Origin: a virus
Virus record (IMG/VR): IMGVR_UViG_3300023548_000002
Location: 1-64,000 of that record
Reading direction: 5' to 3' (one strand)
Length of the DNA: 64,000 bases
Shown: piece by piece, positions 1-9,496 of the stretch
Numbering within the stretch: the stretch's first letter is position 1
Layout: the number at the start of each line of letters is the position of its first letter
Program-made: the position numbers and the translations under genes
The notes under the pieces: generated by a model
Seen by the model: the letters and a program-made list of their open reading frames with translations, nothing else
What the model was told of the DNA's origin: nothing
Database searches by the model: none

Positions 1-3000
1 TAAATGAAAGTTTCTGGTTAGGAATACGATATGCTATGAGCTGTAAAGTCTCTGGGTCCACAGTTTCTAAGATATATTTAGATAAAGCTTTATTACCCCT
101 TTTACGATACTTCTCATACTTTGGAAGGGATTTAAAATATGCTGCGGGAAGTAATACCTGTCCGTAAGTAACGTGCATCTTCCCATCTTCTCCTTCAACT
201 AACTGTGGTGGGTCTAATTCTGCTTTATCTTTTAGCCATACTACTCCTTTCTTCTCTGTATCAGTAAGGTCAGCATATGTTTTATTTGCCTGCTCCATAC
301 GGGTAGAATGCCTGTCAAAGAGTTCTGGAGATACTTGCACGTAAGCATTTCCTCGTTCTTTAAATCGTAATGCTGCTTTTCTTATTGCTGCAAAGATTTT
401 ATTCTCTATTTGCTTAATCAATGAACCAAACCCATCTAAAGGTAACTTATTCTTTAAAAGACGTAGTGTAGTTTCATTTACATCGTCATCTTTCATATAG
501 AGCTTGGTAAGCTTCTCATAGAACTTATCTTCTTTCATTACATAGTATCCATGCTTACCGAGATGTCGATGTTCTACTCCAAATTCTTGTAATACTAATG
601 AACTACTTCGGGTAGAAAGATGAGCGTCAATAGTCATTACCTCATCAGCAAACTCCTCTGGAGATAACTCCTCCCCATTAGGTAGCTGAACGGGATGCTC
701 TAAATTAGCAAGTACATTACGTCTTACTTGTACCCCTACTACTGTTTTATCCTCAGCATGGTAAGGAACTTCTTGCTGTAATTTCCAATACTTGTTTCTT
801 AATGAAATAGAACGTAGTTTTACTCCTTCTTGTAATGCTTTTCCTGGGTCATCAATATCGTTTACTAATATCTGTGCACCTTTACTACCATCGATTACTA
901 CTAACTCATCTACCCCACTAAGTTTCATTAATTTAGCATAATCTTCTCCTTTAACGAAAGTTACCAATTGTGGGAATAAAGGAAACTGTGAGTATTTTAT
1001 GTAGATAGGAACCTGTTCTCCATTATGTTCTACTAACTCATAATGTTGTCCTTTAAGAGACCCTAATGGTAAATGTTGTAACAATAATGCTATCTGTGCT
1101 TGAGTAGCTTTTCCTTTTTTAGCTTGTTGGAATGCTTTTTCAAGTTCATCTGACCACCCGTATAATCCCATAGCTATCTCCTTCCATCGTTCAGGGGATA
1201 TTACTCCCTGAGCATCCATCTTATTAACAGCCTCATACTCCTCTTGGGTTTCTTCAAGTCCTTCGACTATAGAATCAAATGCTTCATGACCTTCTAAGAC
1301 TTTTTTGATATTCTCATAAATAGAATCAGCAAAGAGCTTACTGTCTTCTTTAAATTTATTGGTCATCAATGCTAATTGATACGTAGGTCTTACTTCTCCC
1401 CATTTAGTTTTATGAATACGTAGATACTCTCCTGTACCCGAAGCACCAGGAGTACGTTTCATAAAATTAGTAAAAGTTTTAAAGAACCCCACGTGTCCAT
1501 AAAATAAGTGCATTTGCATATAATGTGCAATGGTATGGCGCATAAATAAGTTAATAAGATACTTTAAATCTTCTTTTGTATTGCCATATTGTTTTAACGG
1601 AGGAATATCTTCATACCCCCCTGTTCTTTTTTCTAATACCCTACGAATTTCTCTTAAAGGAGCTCCTTCAAAGAACTTATATGTTCCTTCCTCAGTTTGT
1701 TCTAAAAACCCAGCTTCTATTAAATCTTCTATAATAATATCTGAAAGGGTTTCCTTTATCCTCTTGGAATGTGTATCGCCAATTTTCTCGAAAGTATCAT
1801 TATCTACAGTAAAATTAATATAATCCTCGAAGAAATTGGGTAATCCTTTTTCTCCTTCTTGATATAAGAAAGAGCTATCTTTAAATTCTGCCCACAGAGA
1901 CTGTTGGAAGAAATCTCCTACAGGATACCCATTTTCATCTCTAAATATTATATTTCCGTGCTCATCTCGTTTATAATGCCAACCTTCTACTAACTCTTCA
2001 ATAGGGCGTTTCCCCTCTCCATCTATTCCAAAGACATTACGATATGCCTTAACTATTTTCTTAGCATCTTCTAACAATAACTCAGTTATTCCATCTACAA
2101 TACCTGCATCGAAAATTTCTGTAGAGAATCCCGACATCATGTAGTATCTACTTTTATCTGCTAAAGGTAAGAAAGGAACTTTACTTTTTTCGGTAGTTCT
2201 ATAATCATCCGCTATTAGCCGCATTACTAAGTCATCAAGGATATCTAATTCTTTAGATGAAGAAGCTGTCTCTTCATCTCTTACTCCTAATATATACTCG
2301 GTTTCCAACCCAGAAGTACTCATTCCTTCTGGAAGAGATTTTCTATCTGTCTTTGCTTTCTTCTCCAAAGATTCTCGTGTAATAAAATCTCCTGTACTGT
2401 GGGGATAGTAAGTATTACCATCAAATGATGCAAAAGATTCTTGGAAGGAAGCTGAAAGAGTTGAAGCATACAGTGATAGTAATAGATAGGGTGCTCCTTT
2501 TCTACCTTCTATTTCAAATAATTCTATATCAGCTAATGAATTAAATTTATATTGTGTATATTTTTTCTTTGCTGTAGCTTTACTTTCTAATGCTTCTTTC
2601 ATTTTATCGAATTCATCGAAAAGAACCATAGCTAAACTTTTTGCTACAGACAAAGGTCCTTTTTCATAAAGTAGTGCTAAAAGTGCATCATCATCTTCTG
2701 AAGTCTTTTTACGCCATAGAACCTTAGACGCTATAATTCCTTTTGTAGTTTCCCAAGACGCTTCATTGATAGGAAACCCTGCTTTATTTAGCACTTGCCC
2801 TGCTAAGTAATGCTGGAGATCTAACATAGTATCAAAATGATACCCTTTTTCTTTTAATTTTAGATTATAATATTCTAATATCTCATTATGGTTTTTTGTT
2901 TTAAGTTCTCGTAACTCTCTTTCTATTTCTGCAAGAAATGATGTTACCTCATTCTTATATTCCTCAATAACATCTAATGGGTTTTCTTTTTTACGAATAG

Positions 3001-4126
3001 TTCTATTTAATCGGTTATCCCATTGTTGTGCCCAGAAAGAAGCAATACTGTGTAGCTTATCCAGCATCTTCTTATGACGAAAACGTTTTATGGTAACTAC
3101 TTTTTCAGTAATAGACATTCCTCCAAAGTTAGAAGTCTTTGTTCTTTCTTGTTTAAAGAATGATGTAAAGTTCTGAGTATATAAATTGAATGTTCTTACA
3201 AACTCTGTTTTAAACTTTTCTGATGTGTTTGGGTCTCTTAGTTTATTATAAATATATCTTGCTGGTGGGTAAAAAGTAGCTAATGAATATCTACTTCCCC
3301 CAAGTTTCTTTAACATTTCTTTCAAAATATCATCACTATCTCGCTCTTGAATAGTATCTCCCAGAGTATCTTGTAGTCTCGTGATAATGTCAGATAAAGG
3401 AATAAATGGAGTAATAAACTTAGCCTGAGCACCAATTTCTTTCGGTAAACGTTTCATCCCGTCCACATCAGGAATAAGAGATAACCAAATTTTTATAGAC
3501 GCTCGTGCATTTTTAGTGGGGTTTATTTCTACTGAATCTTTAATAATATTACCAAGCATTTTAGCAAGTTGGTCTCCCTCTGCTTCTTCTATATCAAAAT
3601 ACTGAGCAAGTCTTATCGCTACTAAGTTCTTTAATTTCTCAATAGACTCTTTAGTAGATAATTGTTTTACTTCAAAAAGATACGCTGGGTCATTTTGTTC
3701 TATAGCCTCCTTCTCTTTGTCTATAAAAAATTGCGTAACTTTTGCTAAGTCTAAGTTAAAAGTAGAGGTAAGTATCTTATCTGCATTTTCTGGAGTAATC
3801 CCTAACATATAAGAAATAATAGTATCTACAAGATAGTTCCTTAAGGTTGGGGACATATTATCTAACTCTCTACTTCCTTCATATTTTCGGTTTTTTGCTT
3901 CTTCCAGGGTAAGCTTTTTTATCCCCCCATTTTTCTTTCTAAGCTCTTTAATAACTTTTTTTATATCTTCTTTCTCATATTTATTTTCTAATTCTTTTAA
4001 TGCCCACTTCCAATCTTCTTCAGATTTTACATGTAATTTGGCTAATCTCATTGCAGAGATTTTACCAAATCGACGTTCAATGTCTTTGTATTCTTTTGAA
4101 TAGAGATTTACACAAAAATTAGCCAT
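1..4126 (-). CDS. Virion RNA polymerase-like giant protein, N-terminal part (runs off left edge)
   Basis: The frame is open from an ATG at 4126 to the window edge, about 1375 codons, starting MANFCVNLYSKEYK. It is the last gene of the leftward block here, 6 nt after the preceding giant gene. The visible part ends in YRIPNQ. From my recollection of crAss-like phages, a similar RIP(T/N)Q strand lies shortly before the DxDxD metal-binding motif of the virion RNA polymerase (the enzyme characterised from Cellulophaga phage phi14:2), so the catalytic motif should lie just outside the window. Such polymerases are packaged in the particle, enter the cell with the DNA and transcribe early genes. The assignment rests on position, size and this short motif; the catalytic residues are not visible. 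It could instead be another large internal protein. Confidence 0.6.
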   Translation of the reverse strand, partial: MANFCVNLYSKEYKDIERRFGKISAMRLAKLHVKSEEDWKWALKELENKYEKEDIKKVIKELRKKNGGIKKLTLEEAKNRKYEGSRELDNMSPTLRNYLVDTIISYMLGITPENADKILTSTFNLDLAKVTQFFIDKEKEAIEQNDPAYLFEVKQLSTKESIEKLKNLVAIRLAQYFDIEEAEGDQLAKMLGNIIKDSVEINPTKNARASIKIWLSLIPDVDGMKRLPKEIGAQAKFITPFIPLSDIITRLQDTLGDTIQERDSDDILKEMLKKLGGSRYSLATFYPPARYIYNKLRDPNTSEKFKTEFVRTFNLYTQNFTSFFKQERTKTSNFGGMSITEKVVTIKRFRHKKMLDKLHSIASFWAQQWDNRLNRTIRKKENPLDVIEEYKNEVTSFLAEIERELRELKTKNHNEILEYYNLKLKEKGYHFDTMLDLQHYLAGQVLNKAGFPINEASWETTKGIIASKVLWRKKTSEDDDALLALLYEKGPLSVAKSLAMVLFDEFDKMKEALESKATAKKKYTQYKFNSLADIELFEIEGRKGAPYLLLSLYASTLSASFQESFASFDGNTYYPHSTGDFITRESLEKKAKTDRKSLPEGMSTSGLETEYILGVRDEETASSSKELDILDDLVMRLIADDYRTTEKSKVPFLPLADKSRYYMMSGFSTEIFDAGIVDGITELLLEDAKKIVKAYRNVFGIDGEGKRPIEELVEGWHYKRDEHGNIIFRDENGYPVGDFFQQSLWAEFKDSSFLYQEGEKGLPNFFEDYINFTVDNDTFEKIGDTHSKRIKETLSDIIIEDLIEAGFLEQTEEGTYKFFEGAPLREIRRVLEKRTGGYEDIPPLKQYGNTKEDLKYLINLFMRHTIAHYMQMHLFYGHVGFFKTFTNFMKRTPGASGTGEYLRIHKTKWGEVRPTYQLALMTNKFKEDSKLFADSIYENIKKVLEGHEAFDSIVEGLEETQEEYEAVNKMDAQGVISPERWKEIAMGLYGWSDELEKAFQQAKKGKATQAQIALLLQHLPLGSLKGQHYELVEHNGEQVPIYIKYSQFPLFPQLVTFVKGEDYAKLMKLSGVDELVVIDGSKGAQILVNDIDDPGKALQEGVKLRSISLRNKYWKLQQEVPYHAEDKTVVGVQVRRNVLANLEHPVQLPNGEELSPEEFADEVMTIDAHLSTRSSSLVLQEFGVEHRHLGKHGYYVMKEDKFYEKLTKLYMKDDDVNETTLRLLKNKLPLDGFGSLIKQIENKIFAAIRKAALRFKERGNAYVQVSPELFDRHSTRMEQANKTYADLTDTEKKGVVWLKDKAELDPPQLVEGEDGKMHVTYGQVLLPAAYFKSLPKYEKYRKRGNKALSKYILETVDPETLQLIAYRIPNQKLSF

Positions 4127-4132
4127 AGTATT

Positions 4133-7100
4133 TTAACACATATTATCAATTAAGTTTATTATTACTTTTTTAAGGTCACTTATAGTTAAATTTTCCATTT
4201 CTTCTACTTCCTCCATTACTGCATCAATAAAATCATTTGAGTTCATATTTAATTTATCTTCATACTGCTTTACTATGTCTTTAACTTGTTTCCGTAAAGC
4301 GTTCTTTTCCATAGAAGCTGGTGTCTCCTTTACTGTATCTGTATCATTTTTAGTAATTTCTTCTTGGGTAATAGTATTATTCACTTTGTCCCCAGAAATA
4401 GTCATGTCCTCCATTCCTGTTACAGAGGGGTTTACAAAGAAGGAGCCAAAAGGGCCTGGTTGTGCATCAGTTAGTAACATATCATGTCCTATGAGATTAT
4501 CAATATACTGGGCTCTCATTTTAACTTTACCATTAAAAGTTTTACGACTTATCTGTGGGTTTACTCGTAAGCTTTTTATTTTAGAATCAAATATACTAAT
4601 AATATCCTTTGGTGTAGAATATTTAAAAGAAACTACTCCGTCCTTAGTTTTTATTTCTAACGTCTTTTTCTTTTTATTTAGATTAATCCCTGCATTCTTC
4701 CCTTTTACTACAAGTATATCTAATATGTAATTAATAGTTAAATCCTGTGGAGCTTTATTATGTGCCTGTGCTAATATATCAATAGATTCTTTAATGAAAG
4801 ATAAATGTGGATTAGTATGTGCTTTTTCTTCTAAGAATTTATATAATTCTCCTAAAGTTACTTGATTTATTCTACCTGATAATAATTTAGAGAATAACAC
4901 TCCAATAAAGCTTTTGGCTTCTCTATTGTATTCTGCACGGGTAATAGCTATTTTTACTGTTTTTCCAGATGCTGATTTACCTGCTACTGCTAATGGTTTC
5001 CCTGGTGAAGTGTCCGCGAATATTTCTACACCATTAGTTTGTATTACTTCTCGTAAACTTCTTTCTTGGTTTCTATCATAAATAACTACTCCTCCACCTT
5101 TTTGTAAATTATTCCATTCTACAGTCTTTCCTTCTTTAATAGCTTCTAATACTTTTCTACGAAGTAATAAAATTTCTTTTCTATTTGGTTTATTTTTATA
5201 AGCTAAAGGCATATAAATTTGTGGAGTGTATTGCTCCCCATTCAGCTCAATCTTCACTTTCTCTCCTGTAGATTTATGATGAAATTCTAATACTATTGCT
5301 CCTGATAAAATCAATTCTTCAATATTGTCTTCAGTTACTTCTATTTCTTGAAGATTCTCATCTTTTATTACAGGAATTAACTTGAAGTTAGATAAATCTA
5401 CTTCTGGGTCCATAAGAAACTTAGTAGTTACCCACTGAATAGGGTCTTTAGTATCCTCTTCACTATCTACTGCTCTCCATACAAAAGGAACTACCTCTTT
5501 CTTTGGATTGTAAGAAAATTCTCTCCTTGTACCTCCACCATCAGAGGTTTCATCTAAATCCTGTTCAAAGCGTTCTACATACTCCGTATGTTCTGGGTCT
5601 TCTGGTTCTACTGCAGGAGTTTTTGGGTCTTTTGGGTCTTTAGCTTTTGGACTGTTTTTCCCTCCTGCTTTTGTTCTTTCTCTTATCTCTTTTTCTTCAC
5701 TTAATGGAATGAAGTTGTCTTGTTCTTCAATCGGAACACTAATAGCTTCTTGTGTGATACCGTTTTTCAAAAAGTATTTACCGTCCTGTATAGCTGCGAT
5801 TATCCACTTTTTGTTATCATATTCAATAGTTTCCCCCTCCTTGTAGTTAGCTACAGGCTTAATTGCTGTACCTTTTTTTACTATTTGATACTCCAAAAAT
5901 CTTTCATAGGGAATCATAACCTCTTTCCCATCTTTATCCTTAACCAATATTCCCTCAGTATCTAATTTTATTACCTCAAAGGAAGCACCTGTTTTTCTAT
6001 GAACCATTTTATCTCCTTCATCCACAATAGCGGTAAGCTCTCCTTCTACGGGTGAGTCATCATTCTTATCATTCTTGCCATTTTTACCGCTTTTATCATT
6101 CTTACCGCTTTTATCATTCTTACCGTTTTTACCACTTTTACCATTTTTATCATTTATAAATTTCTGCAGAAGAGCTACATCTGGATGTAGTCCTAATATA
6201 TTTTTTACTCCCAATGCTTTATTTGGACCCAACTGCATATTATCTTCCAAAGTGCTTAATGAGGTAAGTTCCAATACTCCATCATTTCTTTTGTATTGAA
6301 CAATAATTGGAAGGATATTGATACTTTGTATATGGATACCATTGGCTTCTGCTAAGGCAGCATATATGGATTGTTGTTTACTCCAAGCTTGTGTTTTATT
6401 AGCAAATTTACTTGTTCCAAAGAGTTTATTATATAATTCTTGTTTTTTAGATAATAGGTTCTTAAAATCAATTATATGAGCTTCTCCATTCTTATTAAAT
6501 GCTATTAAATCTAATGCTCCTGCTATACCATCATATCCTGTTTTAGTTTGCCATTCTTTGGACATTTCTGTAGATAGAATAAGTCCCGAAGCTACTGTGG
6601 TAAATCCTTTGGCATTCAGTTCTTTTTTTACTTCTTGTAATACTTTTACAATGTATTCAAATTGTTCCTTAGAGATTTTAAGTTTTTTGCCTAAGCTTTT
6701 GTTCATCTCCCGAACTTCTTTCTTATATTCGGCAAAGGATTTTACTTTACCTTCAAATACATCTCTGGCAATTATATCAATAAAGTTACCCAAAGCAGCT
6801 CCATATTTCCCTTCGTCACTTAACGTCTCGTCTCCATTTACATAAGTGCTTTGACGCATAAACTTCTGTCCTGTCTTTTTATTTCGATAGTAGCTTTTGC
6901 CATTTTCCTCTACTATCTCAAAATTCTTAGAGTTCTTCTGAAGTTTCTTTAATGCTTGTTCTATATCATCGGTAGTTAAGCTCTCTTTAACTTCTCCTTC
7001 TGTTTCATAAATTTTTGTTCCACTATGGGTGGTTTTTTCCCACTTACCATCCTTTGTTTGTTTAAGCATACCTACTCCTTTCAATAGATTCATTTGTAAC

Positions 7101-9496
7101 TCTCTATTGATAGGATTACCATGTTCCCCCTTAGATGCTTTTTGCTGTTGTTTAGCTAAATCACGCTTCTTTTTTAGTTCAGCCTCTAATTGATTTTTAA
7201 ATTCTTCTTGTTGTTTTTTCTTTTTTTCTACATACTTTTTTTCTGCTTCTTTAGTTAATGCTTTTTCTAATTTTTCTTTTAATTCTTTCTGTTTTTTCTG
7301 AAGATGTTCTACAACATCTTTTAATAATTTAGTTTTCTTTTTTACTTTATATTTTCTTCTCCTTTCAAATGTTTTCTTTTGTTTTATACGTTCTTCTTTT
7401 TCTTCCTCAAGGGACTTTAATTTATCATTATATTTCTTGTATTCTTCCTTAAGGGATATTAAGTATTTTTTAGTCTCCTCATTCCCTGTTTCTCTTAATC
7501 TCTTTTCATTATATTCTATTTCCTTAGCTAACTTATTCAATTGAAATTGTGTATCCTTTATCTGCGAATCTGCTTCTTCTATTTTCTCATTAACAATTCC
7601 TAAAGCGTTATCATAGGATTTCGTATCTACTTTTTTTGTTTCTTCGTTTAATCGAGATTCTGCAGTATTTAATACGTCCTCACTAAGATTTATTCCTGTA
7701 ACTATCCCAAGTATTTGTTCTACATTTTGCTTGTGAGAATATTTATCATAGGTAAGTTCAGCCTCTCGTATCTCGTGTTGTAAGTTAATCAAATCTTCTT
7801 TACTCCCTACCGCTGCTTTTTGCTCGTCTGTTAAACTATCATATTCATCAATATATGATTGAAGCATTGCATCAAACTTGTGCATTGTCCCTGCTTTCAT
7901 ATTACGAGCAGCTATGTCATAAATTCTTTTTTTACGTAAGGCTTTTTCCCCTGCTTTTTTTATATCTGGGTCATTAAGTTCTTCTAATGATTTGTCTATT
8001 GCTACTTCAGTGGCAATCTTCTTAGAAAAGAATTGTTTTGTTGCTGCTACTGCTAAATCTTGCTCTTTCTCTAATTCCTTAATATAGTCTTTGTATGCCT
8101 TTGTATATTGACCATTCATTACTTTGGATACTACTCGTTGAGGGTATCCCCCAAATAGACCCATAAGTCCTTCTATTTGTACCTGTGGGTCTGTAAAGAA
8201 GTCAATAAATCTATCTAATTTATCTTTGCTTTGTGATAAATATTGGTCATAGTGAGATTCCCAATAATATTTGTCTATCTTAGACATGTCAGAAATATTC
8301 TCATCTGATAAAGCAGTATTTAATATATCTATAGCCCCACGATATTCTGACTCTTTCTGCATTACTCCTTGTACTACTTCCTCCCCATATTCTTTCATTC
8401 CTTGTAAGAATGGGTTATCAGCAGTAGCATTGAATTCAAACTTCCCTTTAGCATTCTTTTTTAACCATCCGAAATACTTATAATCTCTTTCTAAGTGAGT
8501 TCGAGTTCCTAAATTGCTTAGCTTATTTATTCCTGCTATGGAAAATATATCAGAGAAAAGCATTGCTTTGTTCCAAGACACTACTCTGTCGTGAACTTCT
8601 CCTGCTCGCTTATTAACTTCATCTTGGGTAATTAATCCTGCTTGTACTAATGGCTGCATTTCTTGTCGAAAGTTATCAGCAGACTCAAATGCCATTATCT
8701 TTCCTTCCATATAATTCTGGATAAATCCCGAAGGAATAGATACTACACCATCAGCAAATTTTTTGGTATTCATAAAACTGATTAGACCATCTCCAAATTT
8801 CTGAAATCGTTTTGCTTTATCAAGCTTATTTAATGCCATTACTCCCTTTCCTACATACTTCCTAATACCTTCTTCTATCTTTAATAATTTATTAAAAGTA
8901 TCTACTCCTTTTGTAATAATTCCTCCAGGAATACCAAATCCTACAGCACTATCTACTACTCCTTTCCATAGTTCCCATACAGAAATATCATCAGGTTTCT
9001 CTTTGTAAATAGGTAATGCTTTATCTACTCCCTGTTTCGCTTCATGTGCTAACTCTGCTAACCAGTTTCTTTCATGGTCTTCAATACCCATTATATATTT
9101 GATATGATGGTCAAAATCAAGCAATGTTGCTAACCCTTCTACAGAAGTCAATGCCCCAGAGGCTACTCCTCCTACTGTTGAATTAAATGCTCTGGAAAGC
9201 GTTCCTTGTTTTTCTGCTCTTAAATCATCCGAAATCCATTGGGCAACCTGAGTATTTTCTAACCAGTCATGATTTAAGTCAATATCATAATCTAAATAAC
9301 TCTCTATATCTTGTAATCCTACATCGGAGCCAAAGAAAGATGCTCCATGAAATTTACTACGAGGTAAACTTCTTTTAGTACGAGCAGATACTAATGCTTG
9401 CCCTACAATGTCATCTTTTGTTAAAGGTAGTCCTGTTATAGGATTTACAGAGGCTTGCTCTTGCCTTTCCAATTGATATTTACTTAATTTTGGCAT
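4133..9496 (-). CDS. Giant internal virion protein with PD-(D/E)XK nuclease-like domain (1787 aa)
   Basis: One of three giant late proteins next to the RNA polymerase gene. Residues about 630-810 are Lys/Glu-rich and should form long coiled coils. Around 985-1045 a PD-(D/E)XK nuclease signature is visible: GALDLIAF, then HIIDFKN (the D-x-K pair near residue 1009), then QQSIYA about 30 residues on, matching the QxxxY helix of Cas4/RecB-type nucleases. Residues about 1115-1145 are a low-complexity Gly/Lys/Asn/Asp linker. The gene overlaps the upstream one by 17 nt, so translation is probably coupled. Given the neighbours it is probably packaged and ejected with the DNA; the nuclease could trim or attack DNA in the cell. 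The fold call is mine from motifs; the rest of the protein is unrecognised. Confidence 0.75.
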   Translation of the reverse strand: MPKLSKYQLERQEQASVNPITGLPLTKDDIVGQALVSARTKRSLPRSKFHGASFFGSDVGLQDIESYLDYDIDLNHDWLENTQVAQWISDDLRAEKQGTLSRAFNSTVGGVASGALTSVEGLATLLDFDHHIKYIMGIEDHERNWLAELAHEAKQGVDKALPIYKEKPDDISVWELWKGVVDSAVGFGIPGGIITKGVDTFNKLLKIEEGIRKYVGKGVMALNKLDKAKRFQKFGDGLISFMNTKKFADGVVSIPSGFIQNYMEGKIMAFESADNFRQEMQPLVQAGLITQDEVNKRAGEVHDRVVSWNKAMLFSDIFSIAGINKLSNLGTRTHLERDYKYFGWLKKNAKGKFEFNATADNPFLQGMKEYGEEVVQGVMQKESEYRGAIDILNTALSDENISDMSKIDKYYWESHYDQYLSQSKDKLDRFIDFFTDPQVQIEGLMGLFGGYPQRVVSKVMNGQYTKAYKDYIKELEKEQDLAVAATKQFFSKKIATEVAIDKSLEELNDPDIKKAGEKALRKKRIYDIAARNMKAGTMHKFDAMLQSYIDEYDSLTDEQKAAVGSKEDLINLQHEIREAELTYDKYSHKQNVEQILGIVTGINLSEDVLNTAESRLNEETKKVDTKSYDNALGIVNEKIEEADSQIKDTQFQLNKLAKEIEYNEKRLRETGNEETKKYLISLKEEYKKYNDKLKSLEEEKEERIKQKKTFERRRKYKVKKKTKLLKDVVEHLQKKQKELKEKLEKALTKEAEKKYVEKKKKQQEEFKNQLEAELKKKRDLAKQQQKASKGEHGNPINRELQMNLLKGVGMLKQTKDGKWEKTTHSGTKIYETEGEVKESLTTDDIEQALKKLQKNSKNFEIVEENGKSYYRNKKTGQKFMRQSTYVNGDETLSDEGKYGAALGNFIDIIARDVFEGKVKSFAEYKKEVREMNKSLGKKLKISKEQFEYIVKVLQEVKKELNAKGFTTVASGLILSTEMSKEWQTKTGYDGIAGALDLIAFNKNGEAHIIDFKNLLSKKQELYNKLFGTSKFANKTQAWSKQQSIYAALAEANGIHIQSINILPIIVQYKRNDGVLELTSLSTLEDNMQLGPNKALGVKNILGLHPDVALLQKFINDKNGKSGKNGKNDKSGKNDKSGKNGKNDKNDDSPVEGELTAIVDEGDKMVHRKTGASFEVIKLDTEGILVKDKDGKEVMIPYERFLEYQIVKKGTAIKPVANYKEGETIEYDNKKWIIAAIQDGKYFLKNGITQEAISVPIEEQDNFIPLSEEKEIRERTKAGGKNSPKAKDPKDPKTPAVEPEDPEHTEYVERFEQDLDETSDGGGTRREFSYNPKKEVVPFVWRAVDSEEDTKDPIQWVTTKFLMDPEVDLSNFKLIPVIKDENLQEIEVTEDNIEELILSGAIVLEFHHKSTGEKVKIELNGEQYTPQIYMPLAYKNKPNRKEILLLRRKVLEAIKEGKTVEWNNLQKGGGVVIYDRNQERSLREVIQTNGVEIFADTSPGKPLAVAGKSASGKTVKIAITRAEYNREAKSFIGVLFSKLLSGRINQVTLGELYKFLEEKAHTNPHLSFIKESIDILAQAHNKAPQDLTINYILDILVVKGKNAGINLNKKKKTLEIKTKDGVVSFKYSTPKDIISIFDSKIKSLRVNPQISRKTFNGKVKMRAQYIDNLIGHDMLLTDAQPGPFGSFFVNPSVTGMEDMTISGDKVNNTITQEEITKNDTDTVKETPASMEKNALRKQVKDIVKQYEDKLNMNSNDFIDAVMEEVEEMENLTISDLKKVIINLIDNMC

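Noticed and set aside
1530-1823. Open frame opposite the giant polymerase-like gene
   Set aside because: Antisense to a long coding frame with low-complexity, phenylalanine- and serine-rich translation typical of shadows of Lys/Glu-rich genes. The same holds for plus-strand frames at 4275, 5720, 6075, 6558, 8271, 9187, 10755, 13962, 14645, 34111, 38553, 38937, 40107, 40986, 42678 and 43881.
6061-6160. Tandem Gly/Lys/Asn/Asp DNA repeat as a regulatory repeat
   Set aside because: It is in frame within the 1787-aa gene and encodes a disordered linker, so no separate role is needed.
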